Origin: Terrimesophilobacter bigeumensis
GTDB lineage: Bacteria; Actinomycetota; Actinomycetes; Actinomycetales; Microbacteriaceae
DNA: 64,000 nucleotides
Assembly: GCF_039537265.1 (NCBI RefSeq)
Contig: NZ_BAABAE010000004.1
Location: 62,001-126,000, forward strand
Reading direction: 5' to 3'
Shown piece by piece: positions 18,691 to 26,657 of the stretch. The notes below the pieces were generated by a model, which did not search any database, had not been told where the DNA came from, and saw nothing but the letters and a program-made list of their open reading frames with translations. The first letter of the stretch is position 1. Each line of letters opens with the position of its first letter. The position numbers were made by a program, and so were the translations under genes.

Positions 18691-18717
18691 TATCTCTAAT
18701 CAATGATTAGGAGATAT
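18691..18717. repeat. Interrupted palindrome upstream of the ABC operon
   Basis: CTAATC-AAT-GATTAG (18696-18710) is a perfect dyad. With a one-base bulge it extends to TATCTC and GAGATA on the outside. It sits next to operator copy 1, in unusually AT-rich DNA for this window. Confidence 0.5.
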
Positions 18718-18795
18718 ACACACGGCGTGCTGGGACAGTCATGGGGGACCGGCGCGGCAGCAACCGGCGGCCTCGCCGAAATCGCCCTCGAGGGG

Positions 18796-18813
18796 GTCGC
18801 TCGCTCGAGCGAC
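18796..18813 (-). terminator. Hairpin after the IclR gene
   Basis: GTCGCTCG, CT, CGAGCGAC: a perfect 8-bp stem starting 6 bases beyond the IclR stop codon. It probably ends the ligase-amidohydrolase-IclR transcript and insulates the transporter operon. No clear T-run. Confidence 0.5.
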
Positions 18814-18819
18814 ATGACC

Positions 18820-19665
18820 CTAGAACGCAGGCTGGTATCCCAGTGTGACCGAGATCCGCCCCGCGGCGGCGAGGACCAGATCCCGCCAGACGGTCTCCAG
18901 ATTTCCGGCGACGCGCGACATCGCACCGCCGACGACGAGCGCGGCGACCATCTGCCCCGAATGGTCGTAGACCGGCGCGGCGACCGCTCCGGCTCCGGCG
19001 TCTACCTCGCCGAGACTGAGGCTGAACCCGCGTCGGCGGATGTCCTCGAGCTGGGCCCTCAGCTCCGTCTCGTCGGTGATGGTGTACTCGGTGAAGGCCG
19101 GGCCCTTATGGCGGAGCACCTGCGCCAGTCGCTGCTCGTCCTGACCGGCCAGCAGCATCTTCTGCCCGGCGCCGGCGTACAGCGGGCGCTTGTCACCGAC
19201 GTCGACCGAGATGCGGAGATAGTAGGTGCTCTCGATCCTGGCGATGCAGATCGCCTCGTTGCCGACCGGAGCCAGCAGGTAGACCGTCTCCTGGGTCTGT
19301 TCCTGGAGCGACTCCAGTTCGGCCTGGGCGGCGGCGCGCAGCGCCTCGATCGGCTTGGCCGCCTGCTCGCCCAGCGTCAGCAACCGGGTGCCCACGCGGT
19401 AATGATCCCCGACCCGTTGGAGGAAGCCACGGGACTCGAGAGTCTTGATGAGCCGGAAGGCCTTGTTCCTGGTGAGGCCGATCCGCCTGGCGAGATCGGC
19501 GACGCGCAGCTCCCGCTGACCGTGCTCGAATTCGAGCATGATGTCCAGCGCGGCGGCGACCGGTCCGACCATGTAATCGGTCGCGGGACCGTTAGCGGTT
19601 CCGCCGGACCCCTTTTTCACCGGATCGGCCGGTTCCTCTGCCGCTTCGGAAGGTGTCATGCTCAC
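18820..19665 (-). CDS. IclR family transcriptional regulator
   Basis: A 281-residue regulator. The N-terminal winged helix-turn-helix (about residues 33-95: ALDIMLEFEHGQRELRVADLARRIGLTRNKAFRLIKTLESRGFL) and the C-terminal effector domain (LQEQTQETVYLLAPVGNEAICIARIES through VYDHSGQMVAALVVGG) are complete. GTG at 19665 overlaps the amidohydrolase stop (GTGA) and has GGAG 8 bases upstream; ATG 19659 is an alternative. It is the last gene of the ligase-amidohydrolase-iclR operon and probably controls the block through the motif at 18672 and 22587. It may respond to an acid intermediate. Confidence 0.92.
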   Translation of the reverse strand: MSMTPSEAAEEPADPVKKGSGGTANGPATDYMVGPVAAALDIMLEFEHGQRELRVADLARRIGLTRNKAFRLIKTLESRGFLQRVGDHYRVGTRLLTLGEQAAKPIEALRAAAQAELESLQEQTQETVYLLAPVGNEAICIARIESTYYLRISVDVGDKRPLYAGAGQKMLLAGQDEQRLAQVLRHKGPAFTEYTITDETELRAQLEDIRRRGFSLSLGEVDAGAGAVAAPVYDHSGQMVAALVVGGAMSRVAGNLETVWRDLVLAAAGRISVTLGYQPAF

Positions 19666-20939
19666 GCAGTCGACTCCACGAGACGGCCTCCGGAGGCATC
19701 GCTGGCCGGCGGGAGCGATCCGTACATGAGCTCGCCTCCCTTCATCACCGCTCCGAGGTGACTGCGGTCCTGGAGGATGCGAATGTCCTCGTATGGGTCG
19801 CTCTTCAGGATCAGAAGGTCGGCGAACTTGCCCGCCGCGATCGTCCCGACATCCTTCTCCATTCCCATGCACTGGCTCGAGGCATCTGTGGCGACAGAGA
19901 TCGCCTGGGCCTCGCTCAGCCCAGCTGCGACGAGGAGCTCGAGTTCCATTCCGGTGCGGCCATAGCCGTGCCGGTTGTTGGTGTCGGTGCCTGCGGCGAT
20001 GCGGACCCCCAGACGGACCGCTCGCGCGATGCTCTCCTGGTGGCGTTCCGGCATCTTCGCGGTATGGGCGCGAACACTCTCCGGCGACAGGGTGCTGTGC
20101 CACGTCGAGATGCACATTGTTGGAACATACCATGTGCCGCGTTCAGCCATCTCGATGGCACATTCCTCCGACAGGTAGGTACCGTGCTCGATGGTGTCCA
20201 CCCCCGCGCGCACCGCCATCAGTGCCCCGGGATCGCCATGCGCATGGCAGCAGACGGGGACGCCTTCGAGATGGGCCTCGTCGACGATCGCCGCGAGCTC
20301 CTCCTGGGTGAAGAGCGGCCGGTGGGGTCTACGGGCCGGGAACGTCATGCTCCCCGTCATCGCGATCTTGATGACATCGGCTCCCATCCTCAGTACTTCC
20401 CTCACCTTGGCCCGTGCGGCGACCGGTCCGTCGCACCAGGGCAGTGGCAGTCCGGGGAGAGACTCGAACCTGCCGCGGGCGGTGATGGCGCCACCGGATA
20501 CCGGATGGTGGTCCATCAGGGAGTTCGTTGGCGACACGATGATCAAGGAGGTCTGCATCCTCGGGCCGGGGATGACCCCTTGGTCGATCGCCTGGACGAA
20601 GCCGCGCTCGAGGCCGCCCAGATCGCGTGCTGTGGTCACCCCCGACTCGAGGGTCTCCTTCAGGGCGCTCACCGTCCGGGACATCAGGAGCCCGAGGGGC
20701 TCGGGATGGGTCACCAGGCTCTGTGCCCATGGCGCATGATGCATGTGGCAGTCGATGAGGCCGGGCATGATGGTCGCGCCGCCGACATCCACCACCCGCG
20801 CTGTGGCCGGCGGTGCCTGCTCATCGAGGATCTCGGCTATCCGCTCGCCGTGGATGATGACCGTGGCCCGTTCGCGGACCGGGCCGCCCGTCCCGTCGAT
20901 GAGTCGGCCGTTCACGAGGGCGAGGGGCTGGTTCGTCAT
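19662..20939 (-). CDS. Metal-dependent amidohydrolase, imidazolonepropionase/Xaa-Pro-dipeptidase-like
   Basis: A 425-residue amidohydrolase-superfamily enzyme. The beta1 metal motif is LIDCHMHHAP (H65, H67). A candidate carboxylated Lys is in VIKIAMTG, further metal ligands are in CCHAHGD and TIEHG, and the beta8 Asp is in AAGTDTN. This subgroup includes enzymes that hydrolyse Xaa-Pro or N-acylated amino acids. The start overlaps the ligase stop (ATGA) and the stop overlaps iclR. No signal peptide is seen, so it acts in the cytoplasm. The exact bond cleaved is unknown; an amide or peptide is the best guess. Confidence 0.83.
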   Translation of the reverse strand: MTNQPLALVNGRLIDGTGGPVRERATVIIHGERIAEILDEQAPPATARVVDVGGATIMPGLIDCHMHHAPWAQSLVTHPEPLGLLMSRTVSALKETLESGVTTARDLGGLERGFVQAIDQGVIPGPRMQTSLIIVSPTNSLMDHHPVSGGAITARGRFESLPGLPLPWCDGPVAARAKVREVLRMGADVIKIAMTGSMTFPARRPHRPLFTQEELAAIVDEAHLEGVPVCCHAHGDPGALMAVRAGVDTIEHGTYLSEECAIEMAERGTWYVPTMCISTWHSTLSPESVRAHTAKMPERHQESIARAVRLGVRIAAGTDTNNRHGYGRTGMELELLVAAGLSEAQAISVATDASSQCMGMEKDVGTIAAGKFADLLILKSDPYEDIRILQDRSHLGAVMKGGELMYGSLPPASDASGGRLVESTA

Positions 20940-22531
20940 GACGCGTTCTCGTCTTTCAATCGGGGGCTCGGGGCGGGCGATCCGCGACGGCTTCTGGCGC
21001 GGGCCAGCTGAGACCGGCGCACCTTCCCCGAGTCGTCGCGGAATCCGACCGAGACGAACTCGAAGGTCTTCGGGACCTTGTAGGGCACAAGCCGTTCACG
21101 ACAGAACGCCCGGATGTCCTCAGGGTCGGGTGCGGCCGCGGGGTCCGTCGGCAGGAGGATGGCGTAGACCTGCTTGCCCCACTCGTCGTCGTCGACGCCG
21201 ACGACGACGGCATCCGCTATGTCCGGGTGCTCGGAGAGCACCCCCTCCACCTCGGCCGGATAGACGTTCGCACCGCCGGTGACGATGAGGTCCACGCGAC
21301 GGTCGGCGAGGTAGAGGTACCCCTCGTCATCCACCCACCCGAGGTCGCCCAGCGAGACGAGCCCGTCCGGGGTCTTCTCGGGCGGCTCGGCGCCAAGATA
21401 GCGGAAGGTCATCGGTCCGCCTTCCGGCCCGGTGAAGATCTCGCCGACCTCGCCCGGGGGCAACGGGTTCCCTGAGCCGTCGAGAATGGCCAGCCTGGTG
21501 TCGACGGGGCGGCCGAGACTGCCGGGGCGATCCAGCCATTCATCTCCGCGGATGGCGACCACCCCTGTCCCCTCTGCACCGCCGTAGCAGTCGTACTGAC
21601 GCACAGGGTCGACGAGCTCGAGCCATACGCGCTTGGTCCAGGCCGGGCAGACCGCTCCGCTGTGGTAGAACGCCTCGATGCTGGAGAAGTCTCGGTCCAT
21701 GACATCCGGCAGGCGGGCGATGCGTTGCATGACGATGGGAACCATGCCGAGGAAGGTGACCCGATGGCGTTCGATGACATCGACGGCGAGCGCGGCGTCG
21801 AACTTCTCGAGCAGGATCACGGTATGGCCCTCGAAGAGCCCGTTGTGCGTGAGGCTGAAGGCGATGTTGTGGTAAAGCCTGCCCGTGACGAGTTGAACCT
21901 GGTCGGCCCGCAGCCCGAAGCTGTGGAGTGAGCTGCCCCGGCCGGGCGTCTTCTGCCACACCCGATCGTCGAGGATGATCTTCGGTCGCCCCGTCGAGCC
22001 CCCCGAGCAGATCGCCTTGCCGGGCTTCGCGTCGATCGTGGGGAGAGGGCTGTCGTCGAAGTCCTCCAGGTCGGGAAACCGGTCGAGGCCGAGGTCGTCG
22101 TCATACTGTCCCTGATGCTCGACCAGGGTGACGGTGGGGCGCCAGGAGTCGCTTACCGCGAGGATCTCGCGACGTTCGCGGTCCGGCAGCTGCGGCGAGA
22201 GCGGGAGTGTGCATGCACCCAGCCTCCAGGCGGCGATGGCGGCCACAATGTGCTCGGGGCGGGTCGGGAGGCAGATCGCCAGCAGCGACTCCGCGCCGAC
22301 GCCGTGACGGGCGAGGGCTCGGGCCATCTGATTGGCCTTCCGGTCCAGCTCCGCCCAGGTCACTCGACGCTCGCTGCCATCTGGCGCGACGAAGATCAGT
22401 GCAGCCCGCGTCGGCCGGTTGCGCGCGAAATCGGCGACCCTCTGCGCATACGGTATCGGTGCAAGATCGGTCGTCGAGTCCTCCCGGCCCTTTGCGCGGT
22501 CTGCATCGAGCCCGGTCACCGTGTCCGACAT
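20936..22531 (-). CDS. AMP-dependent acyl-CoA synthetase/ligase
   Basis: A 531-residue ANL superfamily enzyme that activates a carboxylic acid to its CoA thioester. The P-loop ICSGGSTGRPK, the YGGAEGTG motif, the core/lid hinge SLGDLGWVDDEGYLYLADRR and the C-terminal catalytic lysine in DDSGKVRR are all present. The acid specificity cannot be read from sequence; the pocket resembles neither acetyl-CoA synthetase nor long-chain forms. It is the first gene of the leftward operon, divergent from the thiolase-like gene, with one copy of the shared motif in between. Confidence 0.9.
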   Translation of the reverse strand: MSDTVTGLDADRAKGREDSTTDLAPIPYAQRVADFARNRPTRAALIFVAPDGSERRVTWAELDRKANQMARALARHGVGAESLLAICLPTRPEHIVAAIAAWRLGACTLPLSPQLPDRERREILAVSDSWRPTVTLVEHQGQYDDDLGLDRFPDLEDFDDSPLPTIDAKPGKAICSGGSTGRPKIILDDRVWQKTPGRGSSLHSFGLRADQVQLVTGRLYHNIAFSLTHNGLFEGHTVILLEKFDAALAVDVIERHRVTFLGMVPIVMQRIARLPDVMDRDFSSIEAFYHSGAVCPAWTKRVWLELVDPVRQYDCYGGAEGTGVVAIRGDEWLDRPGSLGRPVDTRLAILDGSGNPLPPGEVGEIFTGPEGGPMTFRYLGAEPPEKTPDGLVSLGDLGWVDDEGYLYLADRRVDLIVTGGANVYPAEVEGVLSEHPDIADAVVVGVDDDEWGKQVYAILLPTDPAAAPDPEDIRAFCRERLVPYKVPKTFEFVSVGFRDDSGKVRRSQLARARSRRGSPAPSPRLKDENAS

Positions 22532-22584
22532 TGTGCTCTCATCTCCGTAATCGGCTCAGCCAGTTGGGTGAGGATGTCATCCGA

Positions 22585-22590
22585 ACTGTA
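22585..22590 (-). promoter_or_regulatory. Probable -10 box of the ligase operon
   Basis: Minus-strand TACAGT, with TAGACT (22613-22608) as a -35 at a 17-base spacing. The shared motif lies across both elements. Confidence 0.4.
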
Positions 22591-22614
22591 TCGCTAGATA
22601 GACAGCTAGTCTAT
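22587..22614. promoter_or_regulatory. Shared 18-bp motif, copy 2, with dyad: candidate operator
   Basis: TGTATCGCTAGATAGACA (22587-22604) repeats the motif at 18672. The dyad ATAGAC-AGCTA-GTCTAT (22598-22614) overlaps its right end. It covers the promoters of both the ligase operon and the thiolase-like operon. Confidence 0.55.
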
Positions 22615-22622
22615 ATGGTGGT

Positions 22623-22628
22623 TAGATT
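22623..22628 (+). promoter_or_regulatory. Probable -10 box of the thiolase-like operon
   Basis: TAGATT with TAGACA (22599-22604) 18 bases upstream as a -35. The leader is about 40 bases, with AAAGGAG at 22656-22662. Confidence 0.4.
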
Positions 22629-22671
22629 ATCCCTGTCGAACCCACCGGCCTCGCCAAAGGAGCTCGTACCG

Positions 22672-23826
22672 ATGTCGATGACCGAAACAGGCCGTGAGGT
22701 CTACATCTCCGGGGTCGCCGAGGCCCCGCTCGGGGAGGTGAGAGACCACTCCGAGCTGTCCATGATCGCCCTGGCCGCGCGTGAGGCTTTAGCCGAGGCC
22801 GGGCTGCGTCTGTCGGATGTCGACGGGCTCTTCGTCAACTACATGGGCGAGGAGGGTTCGGTCCAGGTCGGCGAATACCTCGGGATCCAGCCGAGCTACG
22901 CCGACTCCTCGGATCTGGGTGGCGCGGCCTTCGTCGCATTCCTCGGCCATGCCTCGGCCGCCCTGCAGACCGGCCGGTGCAAGGTCGCGCTCGTGGTGTA
23001 CGCCTCGCGGCAACGCACACGGGCCAGCCGCAGGCTCAACCACTGGAACGACAAGGCGGTGTCGCCCCAGTTCGAGCAGCCGTTCGGTCTGCCCGCCCCC
23101 CTCGGTCAATTCGGCCTGCTGGCAGCACGGCACCAATACGAGTACGGGACGACCTCCGAACAGCTGGCCTCGGTCGCCGTCGCGGCCAGGCAGTGGGCCC
23201 GACTCAACCCCAAGGCCTGGTCGCGCGACCCCCTGACCGTCGAGGACGTGCTCGCCTCCAGGATGATCTGCGAGCCCCTTCACCGTCTGGATTGCTGCCT
23301 GGTGACAGATGGCGGCGGCGCCATCGTCCTGACCACCGCCGATCGCGCGCGCGACGCGGCGCGTGTGCCGATCCACGTGGCGGGAACCGGCGAGAGCCAT
23401 CGTCAATGGCATATCCCGCAGCTCCCGGGCCTGTCTTCCTCGCCCGGTGCGGCCGCCGCGGAGACCGCTCTGCATCGGGCAGGAGTGACGCCCGCCGACA
23501 TCGACGTCTTCGAGCCCTACGACGCCTCGACGATCAGCGTCCTCCTGGCGTTGGAGGATGTCGGCTTCTGTTCCCGGGGCGAGGCGGGCCGCTTCGTGGA
23601 GGCGGGCAATCTCGGCCCGGCCGGGAGTCTGCCTTCGATGACCTCCGGCGGCGGCCTCTCCTACTGTCATCCAGGCGCCCTCGGCCTTCTCCTGGTCGTC
23701 GAGGCGGTGCGGCAGCTGCGGGGAGAGGCCGGTCCGCGGCAGGTTCCGGATGCCCGAATCGGCCTCGTGCACGGCATCGGTGGACTGTTCTCGACGGCGG
23801 CGACGGCGGTGCTCGTCCGTGACTGA
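22672..23826 (+). CDS. Thiolase-like protein (lipid-transfer/Ltp2 type) lacking the nucleophilic Cys
   Basis: A 384-residue thiolase-fold protein. The C-half has EPYDASTISVLLALEDVGFC (Tyr 283) and GGGLSYCHPGALG (Tyr 331, His 333), the signatures of SCP-x/Ltp-type thiolase relatives. Counting back from the conserved LQTG (98-101), Ala 85 stands where thiolases have the reactive cysteine. Relatives such as Ltp2 lack that cysteine and act as retro-aldolases together with a DUF35 protein; the next gene is a DUF35 protein. Aldol cleavage or acyl transfer is therefore likelier than thiolysis. AAAGGAG lies 9 bases before the ATG. Confidence 0.82.
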   Translation: MSMTETGREVYISGVAEAPLGEVRDHSELSMIALAAREALAEAGLRLSDVDGLFVNYMGEEGSVQVGEYLGIQPSYADSSDLGGAAFVAFLGHASAALQTGRCKVALVVYASRQRTRASRRLNHWNDKAVSPQFEQPFGLPAPLGQFGLLAARHQYEYGTTSEQLASVAVAARQWARLNPKAWSRDPLTVEDVLASRMICEPLHRLDCCLVTDGGGAIVLTTADRARDAARVPIHVAGTGESHRQWHIPQLPGLSSSPGAAAAETALHRAGVTPADIDVFEPYDASTISVLLALEDVGFCSRGEAGRFVEAGNLGPAGSLPSMTSGGGLSYCHPGALGLLLVVEAVRQLRGEAGPRQVPDARIGLVHGIGGLFSTAATAVLVRD

Positions 23827-24253
23827 CGGCATCGGGAACATCGTCGACCGGACCGATCCGACGACCGAGTCCTTTTGGGCCTCGGCACGCAAGGGGAAGC
23901 TGCTCATCCAACGGTGCCGGACCTGCTCGCGGTATCAGTTCTATCCGCGACCGTTCTGCCTCGTCTGCGAGAGCGATGAGATCGATGAGGTCCCAGCCAG
24001 CGGCTTGGGCACGGTCTACTCGCGAACCACGGTCCACCTGGACGCCGCCCCGGAACTCGACCTTCGACCTCCCTACCTCGTCGCGATCGTCGAGCTCGAT
24101 GAGGGGCCTCGCCTCCTCAGCAATCTGACGAGCGACGCCTGCCGGATCGGCACCCGGGTGCAGGTTTCCTGGCGCTCTCGCGGCGAGCAACCCCCGGTGC
24201 CGGTATTCGGCCCGCTGCCCGGTGCGCCCGAGGCGGGGCAGCGGGCGTCGTGA
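23819..24253 (+). CDS. DUF35 OB-fold/zinc-ribbon acyl-CoA-associated protein
   Basis: A 144-residue protein of the DUF35 family. The N-terminal rubredoxin-like zinc ribbon carries C-x2-C and C-x2-C (CRTCSRYQFYPRPFCLVC at about residues 34-51), and an OB fold (GLGTVYSRTTVH) follows. In known systems such proteins bind thiolase-like partners and CoA substrates. The GTG start overlaps the thiolase-like stop by 8 bases, supporting a complex of the two products. The stop overlaps the next GTG. It probably has no catalysis of its own. Confidence 0.88.
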   Translation: MTDGIGNIVDRTDPTTESFWASARKGKLLIQRCRTCSRYQFYPRPFCLVCESDEIDEVPASGLGTVYSRTTVHLDAAPELDLRPPYLVAIVELDEGPRLLSNLTSDACRIGTRVQVSWRSRGEQPPVPVFGPLPGAPEAGQRAS

Positions 24254-25605
24254 CCGAGTTGACGGATGTCTACTCCCGGATCGACGAGGGTTTCGACGAT
24301 GCCCTCGACGATCTCGCTGCCCTGGTCCGGATCGCCGGCGTCAGCGCGGAGCCGACAGGCGAGCTGGCACGCTGCGCCGAGGCGGTGCGGCAGTGCATGA
24401 TCCGCAGTGGGCTGGATGCGCGTCTGATCGACGGATACGGCCCCAGCGCGGTCTATGGGGAGCGGATCGTGGACCCGGGCAGGCCGACAGTGCTCCTCTA
24501 CGGTCACTACGACGTCCAGCCCGCCGAGGCGACCGATGGCTGGCTGAGCCCGCCGTTCGAGCCCGTCATCCGCGAGGGACGGATGTACGGGCGCGGATCC
24601 AGCGACAACAAGGGCCAGCACCTCGCCCAGCTCTGGGCGATCCGGGCGTTTCTCGCCGCGCGCGGGGAGCTGCCGGTCAACGTCAAGGTGCTCATCGAGG
24701 GGGAGGAGGAGGTCGGGAGTCCGCATCTGGCCGAACTCGTGCGTGCGCACCGGGAGCTCCTCCACGCCGACGTCGCGATCACCTCGGACGGCCCCGTCCA
24801 CCGAAGCGGCACGCCTCAGCTGGTGCTCGGGACCCGCGGTCAGCTCGGGATCGAGCTGCGTGCCCGCGGCGCGAATCAGGATGCCCACTCCGGCAGCCTG
24901 GGCGGGCTGCTTCCGGACCCGGCCGCGGATCTGGTCCGGGCGCTCTCCTCATTGTGGGACCGAAGCGGACGGGTCGCCGTGGCAGGCTTCTACGATGCGG
25001 TGCGGCCCCCCACGGAGGCCGAGCGCGAGAACCTGGCGCGGCTCCCGCTGAATCTGCGCGATCACCTGGACGCCTACGGCATTGCGGAGCTGCCGCCGCC
25101 GCTGGGGCCGAACTATTACGAGCGGCTGATGCTGCAGCCGACCCTGACGATCACCGGTCTGACCAGCGGGTACACCGGTCCCGGCATGAAGACCGTCATC
25201 GCGAGCGAAGCGGCGGCCAGGATCGACATGCGACTGGTGCCGGATCAGGACCCCGATGAGCTGTTCGCTCTCCTGCGCGAGCACTTCGCGCGAAACGGCC
25301 GATCGGTCGAGACGGTGAGGCTCAGTTCCGTCCCGCCGTCGAGGACCTCGGCCGACGATCCCGTTATCCCGCTGATCGCCGGGGCCGTGTCACAGGCTGT
25401 TGGTCAGGAGCCCTTCGTCGTGCCGAGTCTGGGAGGATCGCTGCCCAACTTCGCGTTCACCGACATCCTGGCCATTCCCTCGGTGCTGGTTCCCTACGCC
25501 AATCCGGATCAGAGCAATCACGCGGAGAACGAGAATTTCGAGCTGCGCCGCTTTAGGGACGGAATGAGGATCTGCGCGACCCTGATGGATCACCTCGCGG
25601 GTTGA
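24250..25605 (+). CDS. M20 family metallopeptidase (dipeptidase-like)
   Basis: A 451-residue di-zinc hydrolase of the M20 carnosinase/CNDP-like group. H86 and D88 (YGHYDVQP), D119 (GRGSSDNKGQ), E152-E153 (IEGEEEVGS) and a later HAENENF ligand are present. Length and GHYDVQP separate it from DapE and acetylornithine deacetylase. It probably splits a dipeptide or N-acyl amino acid in the cytoplasm. It is the last gene of the rightward operon and overlaps the 3' end of the convergent mrp gene by 16 bases, marking the right end of the block. Confidence 0.88.
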   Translation: MTELTDVYSRIDEGFDDALDDLAALVRIAGVSAEPTGELARCAEAVRQCMIRSGLDARLIDGYGPSAVYGERIVDPGRPTVLLYGHYDVQPAEATDGWLSPPFEPVIREGRMYGRGSSDNKGQHLAQLWAIRAFLAARGELPVNVKVLIEGEEEVGSPHLAELVRAHRELLHADVAITSDGPVHRSGTPQLVLGTRGQLGIELRARGANQDAHSGSLGGLLPDPAADLVRALSSLWDRSGRVAVAGFYDAVRPPTEAERENLARLPLNLRDHLDAYGIAELPPPLGPNYYERLMLQPTLTITGLTSGYTGPGMKTVIASEAAARIDMRLVPDQDPDELFALLREHFARNGRSVETVRLSSVPPSRTSADDPVIPLIAGAVSQAVGQEPFVVPSLGGSLPNFAFTDILAIPSVLVPYANPDQSNHAENENFELRRFRDGMRICATLMDHLAG

Positions 25606-26657
25606 AGGAGTCGCTGAGCGAGGGCGAGGATGGCAGCTGCGGCGGGGTCCTCCGGGTGGGAGAGCACGACGGGCTCGCCGGTGTCACCGCCCTCGCGCAG
25701 GGCGAGACTGAGCGGGATCGAGGCGAGGAGCGGCACGTCGAGCCGCGCCGCGGCATCCGCCCCTCCGCCCGTGCCGAACAGCTCGAGCACCGTGCCGTCG
25801 GCCTGCGGAAGCCCTGCCATGTTCTCGACGACGCCGATGACCCGCTGGCCGGTTTTGCGCGCGACGAGACCGCTGCGCTCGGCGACATCCGCGGCCGCGG
25901 TCTGCGGCGTCGTCACGACGACGACCTGAGCATGCGGCAACAGCTGCCCGACCGAGATCGCGACGTCTCCGGTGCCAGGCGGCAGGTCGAGCAGCAGGAT
26001 GTCGAGCTCATCGAAGTAGACCTCGCTCAGGAACTGCTTGATCGTGCGATGCAGCATGGGTCCGCGCCAGGAGACCGCGGTAGCCGGCCCCGGCAGGAAC
26101 ATCCCGATCGAGATGACTTTCACCCCGAAGCCGATGGGCGGCAGCATGAGCTCGCCGACCCGGGTCGGCTTCTCCTCAGAGACGCCGAGGAGGCCGGGGA
26201 TCGAGAAGCCGAAGACATCCGCGTCGACGATGCCGACCTTCAGCCCCTTCGCCGCGAGCGCGACCCCGAGGTTCGCCGTGATCGTCGACTTGCCGACCCC
26301 GCCCTTGCCGCTCGTGATCGCGAAGATGCGCGTCGGCGTCTCCGGCCCGAACTGCACTTCGCGCCGACGCGCGCCCTGCAGCCGTTCGGTGAGGGCGGTG
26401 CGCTCCGCGACGCTCATGACCGCGACATTCACCTCCACCTCCTCGACCCCCGGTACGGAGCCGGCCGCCTCACGAACATCCCGCTCGATGCGGTCGGCGG
26501 CCGGGCATCCGACGATCGTGAGCTTGATGCCGATCGTTGCGCGGCCATCCGCGAACTCCACCGAGTCGATCATGCCGAGGTCGGCGATAGGGCGGCGGAT
26601 CTCGGGGTCGATGACGGTCGCCAGAGCACGATCCAGTTCGGAACGGAGGTCAGTCAA
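25590..26657 (-). CDS. mrp: Mrp/ApbC-type Fe-S cluster carrier ATPase
   Basis: A 355-residue P-loop protein that binds and delivers Fe-S clusters. An N-terminal MIP18/DUF59 domain (about 1-90, with the VGCP motif) precedes the deviant Walker A SGKGGVGKST (116-125). Later motifs are VDADVFGFS and LDLPPGTGD. The usual CxxC near the C-terminus was not found, which is common in actinobacterial members. TTG at 26657 is the only in-frame start that keeps the whole DUF59 domain; it overlaps the DUF1003 stop by 8 bases. It is the last gene of an operon with DUF1003 and the CBS protein. Confidence 0.88.
   Translation of the reverse strand: MTDLRSELDRALATVIDPEIRRPIADLGMIDSVEFADGRATIGIKLTIVGCPAADRIERDVREAAGSVPGVEEVEVNVAVMSVAERTALTERLQGARRREVQFGPETPTRIFAITSGKGGVGKSTITANLGVALAAKGLKVGIVDADVFGFSIPGLLGVSEEKPTRVGELMLPPIGFGVKVISIGMFLPGPATAVSWRGPMLHRTIKQFLSEVYFDELDILLLDLPPGTGDVAISVGQLLPHAQVVVVTTPQTAAADVAERSGLVARKTGQRVIGVVENMAGLPQADGTVLELFGTGGGADAAARLDVPLLASIPLSLALREGGDTGEPVVLSHPEDPAAAAILALAQRLLQPAR

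Noticed and set aside
19666..20133. N-terminal extension of the IclR gene
   Set aside because: The frame stays open upstream, but it lies inside the amidohydrolase gene; GTG 19665 with GGAG gives a normal-length regulator.
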